Origin: Bacteroidales bacterium | GTDB lineage: Bacteria; Bacteroidota; Bacteroidia; Bacteroidales; GWA2-32-17 | Reading direction: 5' to 3' | NCBI GenBank assembly: GCA_013314715.1 | Contig: JABUFC010000023.1 | Coordinates: 1-53,519 of the forward strand | Length of the DNA: 53,519 nucleotides | Shown: positions 35,715 to 44,353 of the stretch, piece by piece | Numbering within the stretch: position 1 is the first letter of the stretch | How the letters are laid out: each line of letters begins with the position of its first letter | Notes under the pieces: generated by a model | Database searches by the model: none | What the model saw: only the letters and a program-made list of their open reading frames with translations | What the model was told of the DNA's origin: nothing | Translations under genes and position numbers: made by a program

Positions 35715-38177
35715 ATGGAATCAACTCATATTCACGATTGTAATACATTAGCTAAGCTTTTCGATATTCAAAATACGATAGCACAAGATTTATCTGTGGC
35801 AATGCCTTTAGAAACTGCCTTTGCTATTGTCATTAAACATTTTACATCGTTCGAAAACATATTAGGAGGGGCGTTTTATTCTATTCAAAACGATGGCTCG
35901 TTAATGCTCGAAAAATCAATTAATTTTAACGAAGAGCCTAAAAAACATAAACACTCATATGCATCGTTAAGTCCAGAAAATGCACTTGTTTATACGGGTG
36001 AAACCAAATTTATAAAATTACCTTCCGATTACGATTATTTTCATATTCAATCTTTTAATATTAATGCAACATGGTTCATTCTTTCACCTGTACGCCTCAA
36101 TGGCGATATTATTGGAGCCTTAATTCTTTTAGGTAAAGATGAAGCGAACCCTTTTTTATTAAAAGCAGTAGAAAATGCAAGTTATAAGATAGGAGGAGTT
36201 ATTGGTCGTATAGAATTCGAAAATGAGATTACTGAAAAGCAACAAAGTTTTGAGCGTATTTTTCAAAATATGCACGATATTTTAATTATTACCAATAAAG
36301 ATGGGAAAATTATATATTTTAATCAACTCCTTCCGAGTAAAACAGGATATTTAGACGAAGAGCTTTATACATTAGAAATTAGTCAGTTATTTCCAGACGA
36401 ATTAGCGTTCGATATAAAAAAACTTTTGAATGAAATAATTTCAAAAGAAAGTAAATTGATATTATATCCTTTACTTAATTCAAATCGTGAGATTATACCT
36501 GCCGAATCAATTGTGTCAAAAGTTGTTTGGAATGGAAGAAACATGTTTTTGTGGAATATCCGAGATTTAAAAGATAGAAAAGAGGCTCAAGAAGCGATTG
36601 CCATTGAAAAGAAAAAAGCCGAAATTGCCAATAATGCCAAAACCGCATTCTTAACAAATTTAAGTTATAGCTTACGCATTCCATTAAGTTCAGTTTTAGG
36701 AATGACCGAATTGTTGCTCAAAACCGATTTAAACAAAAATCAGTTTAATTATTTAAATATTATAACTCGATCGGCTGAACAACTTATGCTCATTGCTAAT
36801 CAATTGCTCGATATTTCAATAATTGAAAAAGGTGAAATGACACTTGAAACGAAAACATTTAGCCTTAAAGATACCATTATTCAAGTTATTAACCAACAGT
36901 ATTACAAAGCATATAATAAAGGTTTAGAAATCATATGCGATTATGTTTCTTACGGTCAGGACTTAGTTCTTAAAGGCGATTCGTTGCGATTATCACAGAT
37001 ACTTCAAAATTTGGTCGATAATGCAGTTAAATTTACTGATAATGGCAAAATTGAATTACACATTAACCCTACTCATTATTATGAAAATGGAGTAAGGATT
37101 CAATTTGTGGTTCGTGACACAGGACGTGGTATGACGACCGAAACTGTTAAAAGTATTTTAGAAGCTTGTAAACAAAAAAGTCCTGTTGCACGTCCCAATA
37201 ATGGCGATTTCGGGTTAGGTCTTATTATTGCTTACAATTTGATAGCTTTAATGGGAGGAGAACTTAACATTTCAAGCGAATTACACCGAGGCACAACCAT
37301 GTCATTCGAATTGCTATTAAATATTGGTCAAATACACGAATTACAGATTGGACAATCAGAAGATGCATTTAGTTCTAATACTTCTGTGCGTGAGCAAGTT
37401 AGGGTTATTGTTGCAGAAGATCAGCCTTTTAACCAGATGGTTGTAAAAAACATGCTCGAAGATTTTGGTTTTAAAGTTGACTGCGTTGATAATGGTCAAC
37501 AACTAATTGATAAAATAATTAACCAACAATATGATGTTATTTTAATGGATATATATATGCCCATTATGGATGGCATTGCGGCTACAAAATATATACGAAC
37601 TAAGCTTAATAAGCCTGTATGCGACACCCCTATTATTGCTATAACGGCTAATGCATATATAAACGAACATCAAAAATATCTCGAAGCAGGTGTAAACGAT
37701 ACCATTTCTAAGCCCTTTAAATCGCAATTGCTATACAGCAAAATAATGCATCATATTGGTTTAGCCAAAGCTCAAGCTATTAAAGACAACAGAATTTTAG
37801 AATTTGATATTTCAAAGTCGAATGTCGATAAATTTTATAATCTTGATTTATTATATAACATTACAAAAAATCAAAAAAACGCTATTATTAAAATGTTACA
37901 AGTCTTTATTGAAAAAACCCATATAGAATTAACTCAACTCGAAGAATATGTTCTTAATAAAGATTGGCAAAACGTTGCTGGCATTGCTCATAAAATGAAG
38001 CCATCGTTAGCATATCTTTCTATGAAGCAAGTAGAAGAATTAATACAACAAATTTATTATTTATCCAAAAATAATGAACAAACCGATCGTATTCCTAAAC
38101 TTTTAGCTAATGCTAAAGCTATTTTAGATTTTGTAATTCATCAGTTGCAAGAAGAAATTAAACGGTTAAGTGAATAA
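35715..38177 (+). CDS. Hybrid sensor kinase-like protein (GAF-PAS-HisKA-HATPase-REC-Hpt), phospho-His replaced by Tyr
   Basis: An 820-aa soluble signalling protein without membrane helices. Domains in order: GAF-like (about 15-165); PAS (about 180-290, FQNMHDILIITNKDGKIIYF); HisKA helix (305-370); HATPase_c (about 425-530) with LQNLVDNAVKFTDNGK, VVRDTGRGM and GDFGLGLIIAYNLIALMGG; receiver (about 555-680) with acceptor Asp612 in VILMDIYMPIMDG; and Hpt (about 710-810) with His759 in IAHKMKPSLAYL. The H box reads FLTNLSYSLRIPLSSVLG, so the expected His is Tyr318 (TAT). It probably cannot autophosphorylate in the usual way. The next gene starts 2 nt after its stop. Confidence 0.9.
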   Translation: MESTHIHDCNTLAKLFDIQNTIAQDLSVAMPLETAFAIVIKHFTSFENILGGAFYSIQNDGSLMLEKSINFNEEPKKHKHSYASLSPENALVYTGETKFIKLPSDYDYFHIQSFNINATWFILSPVRLNGDIIGALILLGKDEANPFLLKAVENASYKIGGVIGRIEFENEITEKQQSFERIFQNMHDILIITNKDGKIIYFNQLLPSKTGYLDEELYTLEISQLFPDELAFDIKKLLNEIISKESKLILYPLLNSNREIIPAESIVSKVVWNGRNMFLWNIRDLKDRKEAQEAIAIEKKKAEIANNAKTAFLTNLSYSLRIPLSSVLGMTELLLKTDLNKNQFNYLNIITRSAEQLMLIANQLLDISIIEKGEMTLETKTFSLKDTIIQVINQQYYKAYNKGLEIICDYVSYGQDLVLKGDSLRLSQILQNLVDNAVKFTDNGKIELHINPTHYYENGVRIQFVVRDTGRGMTTETVKSILEACKQKSPVARPNNGDFGLGLIIAYNLIALMGGELNISSELHRGTTMSFELLLNIGQIHELQIGQSEDAFSSNTSVREQVRVIVAEDQPFNQMVVKNMLEDFGFKVDCVDNGQQLIDKIINQQYDVILMDIYMPIMDGIAATKYIRTKLNKPVCDTPIIAITANAYINEHQKYLEAGVNDTISKPFKSQLLYSKIMHHIGLAKAQAIKDNRILEFDISKSNVDKFYNLDLLYNITKNQKNAIIKMLQVFIEKTHIELTQLEEYVLNKDWQNVAGIAHKMKPSLAYLSMKQVEELIQQIYYLSKNNEQTDRIPKLLANAKAILDFVIHQLQEEIKRLSE

Positions 38178-38179
38178 TT

Positions 38180-38695
38180 ATGGCAATTATTGTATCGGTT
38201 AGAGATAAAACTCCTATTATAGGTGAAAATTGTTTTTTAGCTCCCAATGCTTCTATAATAGGTGACGTTGTTTTAGGCAATAATTGTAGTATTTGGTTTA
38301 ATGCTGTTATTCGTGGCGATGTGCATTATATTCGAATAGGCAATAATTGTAACATTCAAGATGGAGCCATTATTCATTGTACCTATCAAAAATCGCCAAC
38401 CAATATAGGCAACAATGTTTCTATAGCACATGCAGCAGTGGTCCATGGTTGTACTATTCACGATAATGTGCTTATTGGCATTGGAGCTATTATTCTCGAC
38501 AATTGTGTGATTCATCGTAATAGCCTTATAGCTGCCGGTTCGCTTTTACTCGAAGGTACCGTAGTCGAAGAAGGAAGTGTTTATGCCGGTTCACCAGCAA
38601 AAAAAATTAAGGAAATTAGCCCCGAGTTGCTTAAGGGACAGGTAGAACGAATTGCACAAAGCTACTCTATGTATGCAAGTTGGTATTCGAAATAA
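38180..38695 (+). CDS. Gamma-carbonic-anhydrase-like hexapeptide-repeat protein
   Basis: A 171-aa left-handed beta-helix protein built of hexapeptide repeats (CFLAPNASIIGDVVLGNNCS, SIWFNAVIRGDVHYIRIG). The zinc His triad of gamma-class carbonic anhydrases is present: one His in GAIIHCTYQ, two in SIAHAAVVHGCTI. The C-terminus has the family block YAGSPAKKIKEISPELLKGQ. Related YrdA/PaaY/CaiE-type proteins are trimeric; many have weak or no carbonic anhydrase activity, so the enzyme role is open. It is 2 nt after the kinase-like gene and probably shares its transcript. A hairpin starts at its stop codon. Confidence 0.9.
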   Translation: MAIIVSVRDKTPIIGENCFLAPNASIIGDVVLGNNCSIWFNAVIRGDVHYIRIGNNCNIQDGAIIHCTYQKSPTNIGNNVSIAHAAVVHGCTIHDNVLIGIGAIILDNCVIHRNSLIAAGSLLLEGTVVEEGSVYAGSPAKKIKEISPELLKGQVERIAQSYSMYASWYSK

Positions 38696-38727
38696 GTTGT
38701 TTGATTAAACTAAGCGACCAAACAACT
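38695..38727 (+). terminator. Hairpin at the stop codon of the gamma-CA-like gene
   Basis: GTTGTTTG (38696-38703) and CAAACAAC (38719-38726) form an 8-bp stem plus an outer A-T pair, with a 15-nt loop. It begins at the last base of the stop codon. No T run follows, so it may be an RNA 3'-end structure rather than a classical terminator. Confidence 0.45.
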
Positions 38728-38884
38728 AATGACGGAAAAGTGAAGTGTTGAAATAATGCAGAAAAATGATGAGAATTTAATGTCCCATTCAATCACTTAA
38801 TTTTATCAATTCGTCAAAAAAATAAAGCAAAAGACAAACTATCTCATAAATAGTTCGTATAATTGAATACCAAATCGAAAAAAT

Positions 38885-41800
38885 ATGCTTAAAATTATTA
38901 TATTAGGACTTTTTATATTTGTGTTTTACATTTCTAAAAGTCAAACAAACACAACGGATAGCGTTGTTAAATCAGTTTTAACCACTCCTTCACATATAGA
39001 TAATTCCAAAAGACCTTCTATGCAACCAAACGATAAAATTGAACAAATCCATCGTATTGACAAAGTTTATAGACCAGAAACCAATGTTGAAAATAAAAAA
39101 AATGAAAATCAGGATTGTGAGGAACCTGTATCAACTGAGACTTCGGTTGCTTTAAATCATGAGAAAACTTCACAGGAACGCATCGCTCAGTATAAAAAAA
39201 TGATAATCGAATTAAAAGACGAAAAAAATAAATTGGAATTAAAGGGTGAAAATACAAGCGAAATAGATAGAAAGATTGAAAAATTACAAACTTTAATTTT
39301 ACGTTTATCAAGTGATAATAAAAATATTTCAGATAAAAATAGCTCATTTGCTTTGAATGAGCATTTAGCAAATGATAAAAATGATTTTAATATTACAATA
39401 GAAAAAAGCACTAAAGCTGATCCTTGTGCGAGTATAACTGCTATGACTTTAGGGGTAACATATACAGGTACTCTAGCTGCTTCAGGTAGTGATTGGTCAA
39501 CATATACCGATTGCTCTTATACTGAATCTGGCGATGAAGGGGTGTATTCATTTACCCCTTCTTCTACTGGAAATTATACCTTTTCGGGGACTGCAACATC
39601 AGGTGATCCTGATTTCTTTTTAATGAGTTCTTGTGGAAATACTGGAACCAACATTACAGGCTCTTGTTGGGATTATGGCGATAGAACAGTTTCGTTAGTA
39701 GCTGGAACCACTTATTATCTTGTAGTAGATAATTATTCTAGTTCGAGTAGTGCAGAATATTCTATCATTGTAAATAGTGCTGCTGCAGGACCTTCAAATG
39801 ATGATTGCACAGGAGCTATAACTCTAACAGTTGGAGCCAGTTGTTCGTTTAGTTCATATACCAATGCTAATGCAACTGCAACTTCGGGTGTTCCAGCACC
39901 AGGGTGCGCAAATTATTTAGGAGGAGATGTTTGGTTTAAAGCGACAGTGCCTGCTTCGGGACATATAATTTTAGATATGGATGATAATGTTGTAACCGAT
40001 GCTGGAATGGCAATTTATACCGGTACCTGTGGTTCATTATCGTTAGTTGAATGTGACGATGATGATAGTAATAATGGTTTAATGGCAATGATAGACAAAA
40101 GTGGCTTATCTTCTGGAACAACCATTTATATTCGTGTTTGGGAATATGGAAATGATAATAACGGTTCTTTTTATATCTGTGCTTATGATCCGGGAATAGG
40201 TGCATGTGGTAGTGTTACAAATATTGCATCATGTGGTACATCTACAACGGTTACTTCTGGTGGCGGTTCTGGGAATTGGAATAATCAGGAATGTGGTTCG
40301 GGAACTCCGGGCGCTGAAAAAATATTTTCATTTACACCAACAACTACTGCTGCGTATTATATTGTAGTTACTTCCGCTTCATCCTATATGACATATGCAT
40401 ATCAGACCGGAACATGTCAGTCTACAGGTTGGACTTGTATGGCAAGACCAAATGCACCAGGTACTTTTGGTCCTTTTAATTGGACAGCTGGAGTTACTTA
40501 TTATATTTTAGTTGACGATGAAGATGCTTCTTCTTCTACCCATACTTTTTATATAAAATGTCCGGAAACACCTGGGACTTATTATCATCCTACTGAAGGT
40601 TTGCAGGGAACTTATTTAGGTTCATGTATGGTTAATACTTGTACAGGTACATATACAGATGATGGAGGGGCTGCTAATTATTCTCTAAATATAAACTCAA
40701 TATATAGAACGTTTTGCCCTGATGCTACAGGAAAATGCATTAGAGCAACCTTTAACAGTATGGATATTGAAGAAAATGGAACAAGTTGCTATGATTATTT
40801 AATTGTAAGAAATGGTCCCACTCAGGGAAGCCCCATTCTATGGGCAGGCTGTAAAACATTAGCATCTACAAATAGTTTATTAGGAACATTCTCAAATCCT
40901 TTCACAGCATCAAACACAAGCGGTTGTTTAACATTTCAATTTTATAGCGATAATACTATTACTCGTCCTGGCTGGAATATTTCATTATCATGTGTGGATT
41001 GTGCAGCTTCACCAACAAATAATGATTGTATTTCAGCAACTTCTATTTGTGGAGCAACGAACGTAAATTCAGCAAGTCCAGGACCAGGTATTACTTCTAC
41101 TTGCGGAGGTTGTAATTTAAGTGAAAATTATTCTAACTGGTATTATTTTGAAATTACTAACAGCGGACGATTGTACCTTGATATTAAACCTGAAGATTTT
41201 TTTGAAGATTATGATATGGCATTATATCAGGCAAGCAGCTGTGCAAATCTTGGAAATCCTGTTCGTTGTACTTATGCTATGACACCTCAATATTGTCAGC
41301 CAGTTTCTTCAGGAGCTTCATATTATATTTCAAGAGTAAGGTTTAATACTATTGACAATACTTCAACTTACTACAATGATTTTTATGCAAATTACACAAC
41401 TTCGATTAGTTCTACTGTAACAGCCGGAAGTGCCTATAATCTTCAAGTTACTGTTGCCGGAACATCAATGTATGTTGTTGCTTGGTTTGATTGGAATAAA
41501 AATTTACAATTTGACTCAGGTGAGTATTACTCTCTTGGAAGTGGGAATAATACTACTTTATCAACATCAATAACAGTCCCAGTAACTGCAAGACCTGGAA
41601 AAACTGCATTCAGAGTTTATACAACTAGAAGTGGTGCTGTTCCAAACACAGATGCTTGTATTAGCTATGCTAATGGTGAGATTGAAGATTATGCAATTTT
41701 TATTTCTGATGGAACACATTGTTCAAATGGAGTTAAAGATGCAGATGAAATCGGAGTAGATTGTGGAGGTGCAGGATGTGTTCCATGTGATGCCTCATAT

Positions 41801-42559
41801 TGGCCTACAAATACAGGAATGAATAGTACTTCAACTGATTATTCTGAAGATGTAACAGGCGATAGTTGGGTGCAAGGGATACCTGTAAATGCTGGTGAAT
41901 CTTATTACTTAATGGTAAATAACTGGTCGCCCGGCGCTAATGGTTTTGACTTGATATGGAACTTTACTGAAGGTGGTGCCATGGATTGCTCTATTGTATT
42001 GCCGATTGAATTGCTTGATTTTAATGTGAAACTCATAGGACAATTTACAACATTGTATTGGGAAACAGCATCAGAAATTAATAATGATTATTTTACAATT
42101 ATGAAATCAACTGATGCAATAATATACAAGCCCATTGGAACTATTAAAGGAGCAGGAAATTCTAATACAATTCAACGGTATACGTTTAACGATAATGAAC
42201 CAATTACACAAACTACATATTACAGATTAAAACAAATCGATTTTGATGGAAAAGTAACTTATTCTGAAGTTAGAGTTGTGTTACCTGATTTGCAATCTTC
42301 TGTACAGCAGTTTAATGTATTTAACGATATAAATAACGAAAATCTAAACATTACACTTATTGGCTATCCCAATACAAAGTTAGACTATGCCATAGTTGAT
42401 GTTATGGGGAGGATAATTAAGCAAGGTAAGATAAATATTGATGAGAATGCTTTAGGTGGATTGAAATTATCTACAAATGATATTGCTGCCGGTATATACA
42501 ATATTGTAATTAGTGATGGAAGATATACAGTAAAGAAAAAATTTGTTATTGTAAAATAA
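38885..42559 (+). CDS. Large multidomain T9SS-secreted protein (PPC-like, CUB-like, GEVED, sorting domain)
   Basis: A 1224-aa secreted protein. The signal peptide is MLKIIILGLFIFVFYISKSQ. A charged coiled-coil-like region (about 95-155, KKMIIELKDEKNKLELKGEN) follows. Then come three PPC-like beta modules (about 178-300, 305-435, 437-558; for example GTTYYLVVDNYSSSSSAEYS), a CUB-like domain (about 570-702, DYLIVRNGPTQGSPILWAGC), and another partial PPC-like module. A GEVED domain (about 802-941, WFDWNKNLQFDSGEYYSLGS and GEIEDYAIFI) and a T9SS type A domain (from about 1143, ending YTVKKKFVIVK) complete it. These are adhesion or matrix modules without a recognisable enzyme domain. It has no operon partner and a 189-bp upstream gap. 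Confidence 0.88.
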   Translation: MLKIIILGLFIFVFYISKSQTNTTDSVVKSVLTTPSHIDNSKRPSMQPNDKIEQIHRIDKVYRPETNVENKKNENQDCEEPVSTETSVALNHEKTSQERIAQYKKMIIELKDEKNKLELKGENTSEIDRKIEKLQTLILRLSSDNKNISDKNSSFALNEHLANDKNDFNITIEKSTKADPCASITAMTLGVTYTGTLAASGSDWSTYTDCSYTESGDEGVYSFTPSSTGNYTFSGTATSGDPDFFLMSSCGNTGTNITGSCWDYGDRTVSLVAGTTYYLVVDNYSSSSSAEYSIIVNSAAAGPSNDDCTGAITLTVGASCSFSSYTNANATATSGVPAPGCANYLGGDVWFKATVPASGHIILDMDDNVVTDAGMAIYTGTCGSLSLVECDDDDSNNGLMAMIDKSGLSSGTTIYIRVWEYGNDNNGSFYICAYDPGIGACGSVTNIASCGTSTTVTSGGGSGNWNNQECGSGTPGAEKIFSFTPTTTAAYYIVVTSASSYMTYAYQTGTCQSTGWTCMARPNAPGTFGPFNWTAGVTYYILVDDEDASSSTHTFYIKCPETPGTYYHPTEGLQGTYLGSCMVNTCTGTYTDDGGAANYSLNINSIYRTFCPDATGKCIRATFNSMDIEENGTSCYDYLIVRNGPTQGSPILWAGCKTLASTNSLLGTFSNPFTASNTSGCLTFQFYSDNTITRPGWNISLSCVDCAASPTNNDCISATSICGATNVNSASPGPGITSTCGGCNLSENYSNWYYFEITNSGRLYLDIKPEDFFEDYDMALYQASSCANLGNPVRCTYAMTPQYCQPVSSGASYYISRVRFNTIDNTSTYYNDFYANYTTSISSTVTAGSAYNLQVTVAGTSMYVVAWFDWNKNLQFDSGEYYSLGSGNNTTLSTSITVPVTARPGKTAFRVYTTRSGAVPNTDACISYANGEIEDYAIFISDGTHCSNGVKDADEIGVDCGGAGCVPCDASYWPTNTGMNSTSTDYSEDVTGDSWVQGIPVNAGESYYLMVNNWSPGANGFDLIWNFTEGGAMDCSIVLPIELLDFNVKLIGQFTTLYWETASEINNDYFTIMKSTDAIIYKPIGTIKGAGNSNTIQRYTFNDNEPITQTTYYRLKQIDFDGKVTYSEVRVVLPDLQSSVQQFNVFNDINNENLNITLIGYPNTKLDYAIVDVMGRIIKQGKINIDENALGGLKLSTNDIAAGIYNIVISDGRYTVKKKFVIVK

Positions 42560-42860
42560 CTTTTAAGATCTTCTTAAGCAATGTTTCGATAATATGTTGG
42601 TAAATATGTATCTTAGTGTAGTATTCTTTAAGCTTGCATAATAGATAACCTCATCTCATCTTTGCAAAGCAATCGGCTTCAATAAAAGGATTATTCACTT
42701 CGTTCATGAAATCGTCTTGTCATAATGACGAGATTGCTTCGATCACTTTGTTCGCTTACAATGATGGGAAAAATAGTATAGCAATAATGAGATATAAGAC
42801 TACTTCCTTTTTTACTTTATATAAGTAAGTAATCTATTTACTGTTATTGCTTTTATTTAT
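42560..42860. other. Non-coding stretch with degenerate dispersed repeat
   Basis: About 300 bp between a T9SS gene and the convergent YbjN-like gene. I see no gene or clear terminator. It holds a repeat-like tract (42689-42766) described separately; the flanks are AT-rich without further structure that I can support. Confidence 0.7.
42689..42766. repeat. Degenerate dispersed repeat (two imperfect units)
   Basis: Two imperfect units: 42689-42731 (GATTATTCACTTCGTTC through TCATAATGACG) and 42731-42766 (GATTGCTTCGATCAC through TTCGCTTACAATGATG). They resemble the GATTGCTTCG...TTCGCAATGACG dispersed element common in intergenic DNA of many Bacteroidota. A similar 18-bp block occurs at 53482-53499 in the opposite orientation. 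Confidence 0.6.
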
Positions 42861-43298
42861 TTAGCTGTTTATTCTACCACCTCCTCGAAGCGAAAATTTG
42901 TTTTTAAAATGATCGTCGTATTGATCGGCATAATTTCCAACGCGGTTAACCATAGCTGTAATTTCCTTTTCGCTTAAATCATCTAATTCGCGAATACTTT
43001 TTATATAAAGCCAATTGTTAAATTTTGTAATACCACAGCCAAAAAGTTTATGGTTAACTTCCAAGGCTTCGGTTAGTATTTCTTCTTTAGTACCTTCGGG
43101 CAATTCGTAAATAGGCGACATTACTTGTATGTATCCATAAGTTCCGTCTTCTACGGTATATATGTCGACCCATACCGGAGCTGAGCCTTTTTGTAAATTC
43201 CATTGACCTTCTTGTTCGCCACGGCAGGCTACTGGATCTACACCAAAATTTCGAATTACATTTTCGAACATTTCGTAATAAACATTAATACTTTGCAT
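42861..43298 (-). CDS. YbjN-domain protein
   Basis: A 145-aa cytosolic protein with no signal peptide. It resembles the YbjN/type III secretion chaperone-like fold: APVWVDIYTVEDGTYGYIQV, SPIYELPEGTKEEILTEALE, VNHKLFGCGITKFNNWLYIK and DLSEKEITAMVNRVGNYADQ. The family's role is not established; in E. coli YbjN is linked to stress and motility regulation. The end is low-complexity (SLRGGGRINS). A -7 box (TATCTTTG, 43324-43331) lies 25 nt upstream. It diverges from the lipoprotein gene at 43392. Confidence 0.82.
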   Translation of the reverse strand: MQSINVYYEMFENVIRNFGVDPVACRGEQEGQWNLQKGSAPVWVDIYTVEDGTYGYIQVMSPIYELPEGTKEEILTEALEVNHKLFGCGITKFNNWLYIKSIRELDDLSEKEITAMVNRVGNYADQYDDHFKNKFSLRGGGRINS

Positions 43299-43323
43299 AA
43301 AAATGATGATTTGTTTAAATATT

Positions 43324-43331
43324 CAAAGATA
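43324..43331 (-). promoter_or_regulatory. -7 element of the YbjN-like gene
   Basis: TATCTTTG on the minus strand fits TAnnTTTG, 25 nt before the ATG at 43298. No -33 TTG is seen. Confidence 0.5.
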
Positions 43332-43373
43332 CAATTTTTTGAAAGAACATTTTATTTTTTATTACATTTATTG

Positions 43374-43381
43374 TATTTTTG
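43374..43381 (+). promoter_or_regulatory. -7 element of the lipoprotein/hydrolase/amrS operon
   Basis: TATTTTTG fits TAnnTTTG, ending 10 nt before the ATG at 43392. Its position excludes the longer frame that starts at 43203. Confidence 0.5.
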
Positions 43382-43391
43382 CTTAAAATAC

Positions 43392-43817
43392 ATGGCGATG
43401 ATTCATTTTAGTTCATTTTTTAAATTTATAGTATTTATCACTCTTATAGCATTTGTTGCTTGTAAGCCCGATGATCCAACTCCTGATACCGGCGATATTC
43501 GCGATAAACTTGTTTCGTCATGGAAATGTCAGGAAAACTCGGCAACGTACGGTTCACAAAATTATTATGTTGAAATAACCAAAGATACAGTATCGGGATT
43601 AATCATCATCGATAATTTTTTTAATTTAGGCTTGGGAAAATCAATAAAAGCCAATGTTAGTGGGCAAACGATCACTATTAATAATCAAATGTTAGATGGC
43701 AATCTTTTCAATGGTTCGGGAACGGTATCGTCAAATTTTAACTCTATAAGTTGGTCCTATACGTTCGACGAAGGCAATGGACCAGAAAATGTTTCGGCTG
43801 TTTATACCAAAATGTAA
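43392..43817 (+). CDS. Small lipoprotein, function unknown
   Basis: A 141-aa lipoprotein from the ATG at 43392 (Met3 at 43398 also possible). The signal peptide ends with a lipobox (FIVFITLIAFVACKPDD). The mature part looks like a compact beta-rich domain (RDKLVSSWKCQENSATYGSQ, ITINNQMLDGNLFNGSGTVS), similar to the lipocalin-like lipoproteins common in Bacteroidota, but I do not recognise a named family. The frame extends upstream to 43203, but that part overlaps the divergent YbjN gene and its promoter. It is the first gene of a tight plus-strand series; the next ATG is 1 nt after its stop. Confidence 0.75.
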   Translation: MAMIHFSSFFKFIVFITLIAFVACKPDDPTPDTGDIRDKLVSSWKCQENSATYGSQNYYVEITKDTVSGLIIIDNFFNLGLGKSIKANVSGQTITINNQMLDGNLFNGSGTVSSNFNSISWSYTFDEGNGPENVSAVYTKM

Positions 43818-43818
43818 A

Positions 43819-44352
43819 ATGAAAAGCATTGTTTTTATCGGGTTGCTTGTCTTTTTATATGCTTGCCAAGAACTGGGCGGTTATAAAACACTTACATGTC
43901 CTCGCAAATCAATCATTGACACAGCTATTACCGGCGTTTGGAAATTCGTTGGGAGCAAAGAATATAATCAATTTGAGCTAAAGACCAACCCTCATTCTTT
44001 AATCATTTTACCTTTTAATCGAAACGAATATGTTTTAATGTTTATGCCTGACAAAGACAGTACTGAAAATCTTTTGTTGTTCAAAGCGATGGAAAGTCGG
44101 CTATCGGGTAGGCGTATTGCAAATGTTCAAGCCTTATTTGATAAACTATCTGAAGGATATATTTACTACCCTTTTAAATTAAGGGGCGACACACTTTGTT
44201 TTTGGGGCTTTTACAACACCAAAGTCTCGAACGAAATTGACAACAAAAAAATGATTAAAAAATTCATTATTCAGCATTTTAACGATACCAACTATTTTTC
44301 GTCTGTGCGTAAATATGTTCGAGTAAAAACAAATCTACCCTTATCAAAATAA
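43819..44352 (+). CDS. Lipoprotein, function unknown
   Basis: A 177-aa lipoprotein from the ATG at 43819 (signal peptide MKSIVFIGLLVFLYACQELG, lipobox LYAC). The frame continues upstream to 43777 but would overlap the end of the preceding gene. The mature part has DTAITGVWKFVGSKEYNQFE and a run of beta-type segments (SLIILPFNRNEYVLMFMPDK, then DTLCFWGFYNTKV), suggesting a small beta-sandwich. I do not recognise the family. It lies between another lipoprotein and a serine-hydrolase lipoprotein with gaps of 1 nt, so the three are probably made together. Confidence 0.72.
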   Translation: MKSIVFIGLLVFLYACQELGGYKTLTCPRKSIIDTAITGVWKFVGSKEYNQFELKTNPHSLIILPFNRNEYVLMFMPDKDSTENLLLFKAMESRLSGRRIANVQALFDKLSEGYIYYPFKLRGDTLCFWGFYNTKVSNEIDNKKMIKKFIIQHFNDTNYFSSVRKYVRVKTNLPLSK

Positions 44353-44353
44353 T

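Noticed and set aside
39018-39411. Two minus-strand frames within the 1224-aa T9SS gene
   Set aside because: Phe/Tyr/Leu-rich, low-complexity mirror of the Lys/Glu coiled-coil region on the plus strand; no signal or start context.
43203-43391. Longer N-terminus of the first lipoprotein
   Set aside because: It would overlap the YbjN-like gene on the other strand and include the -7 box; the lipobox signal begins at 43392.
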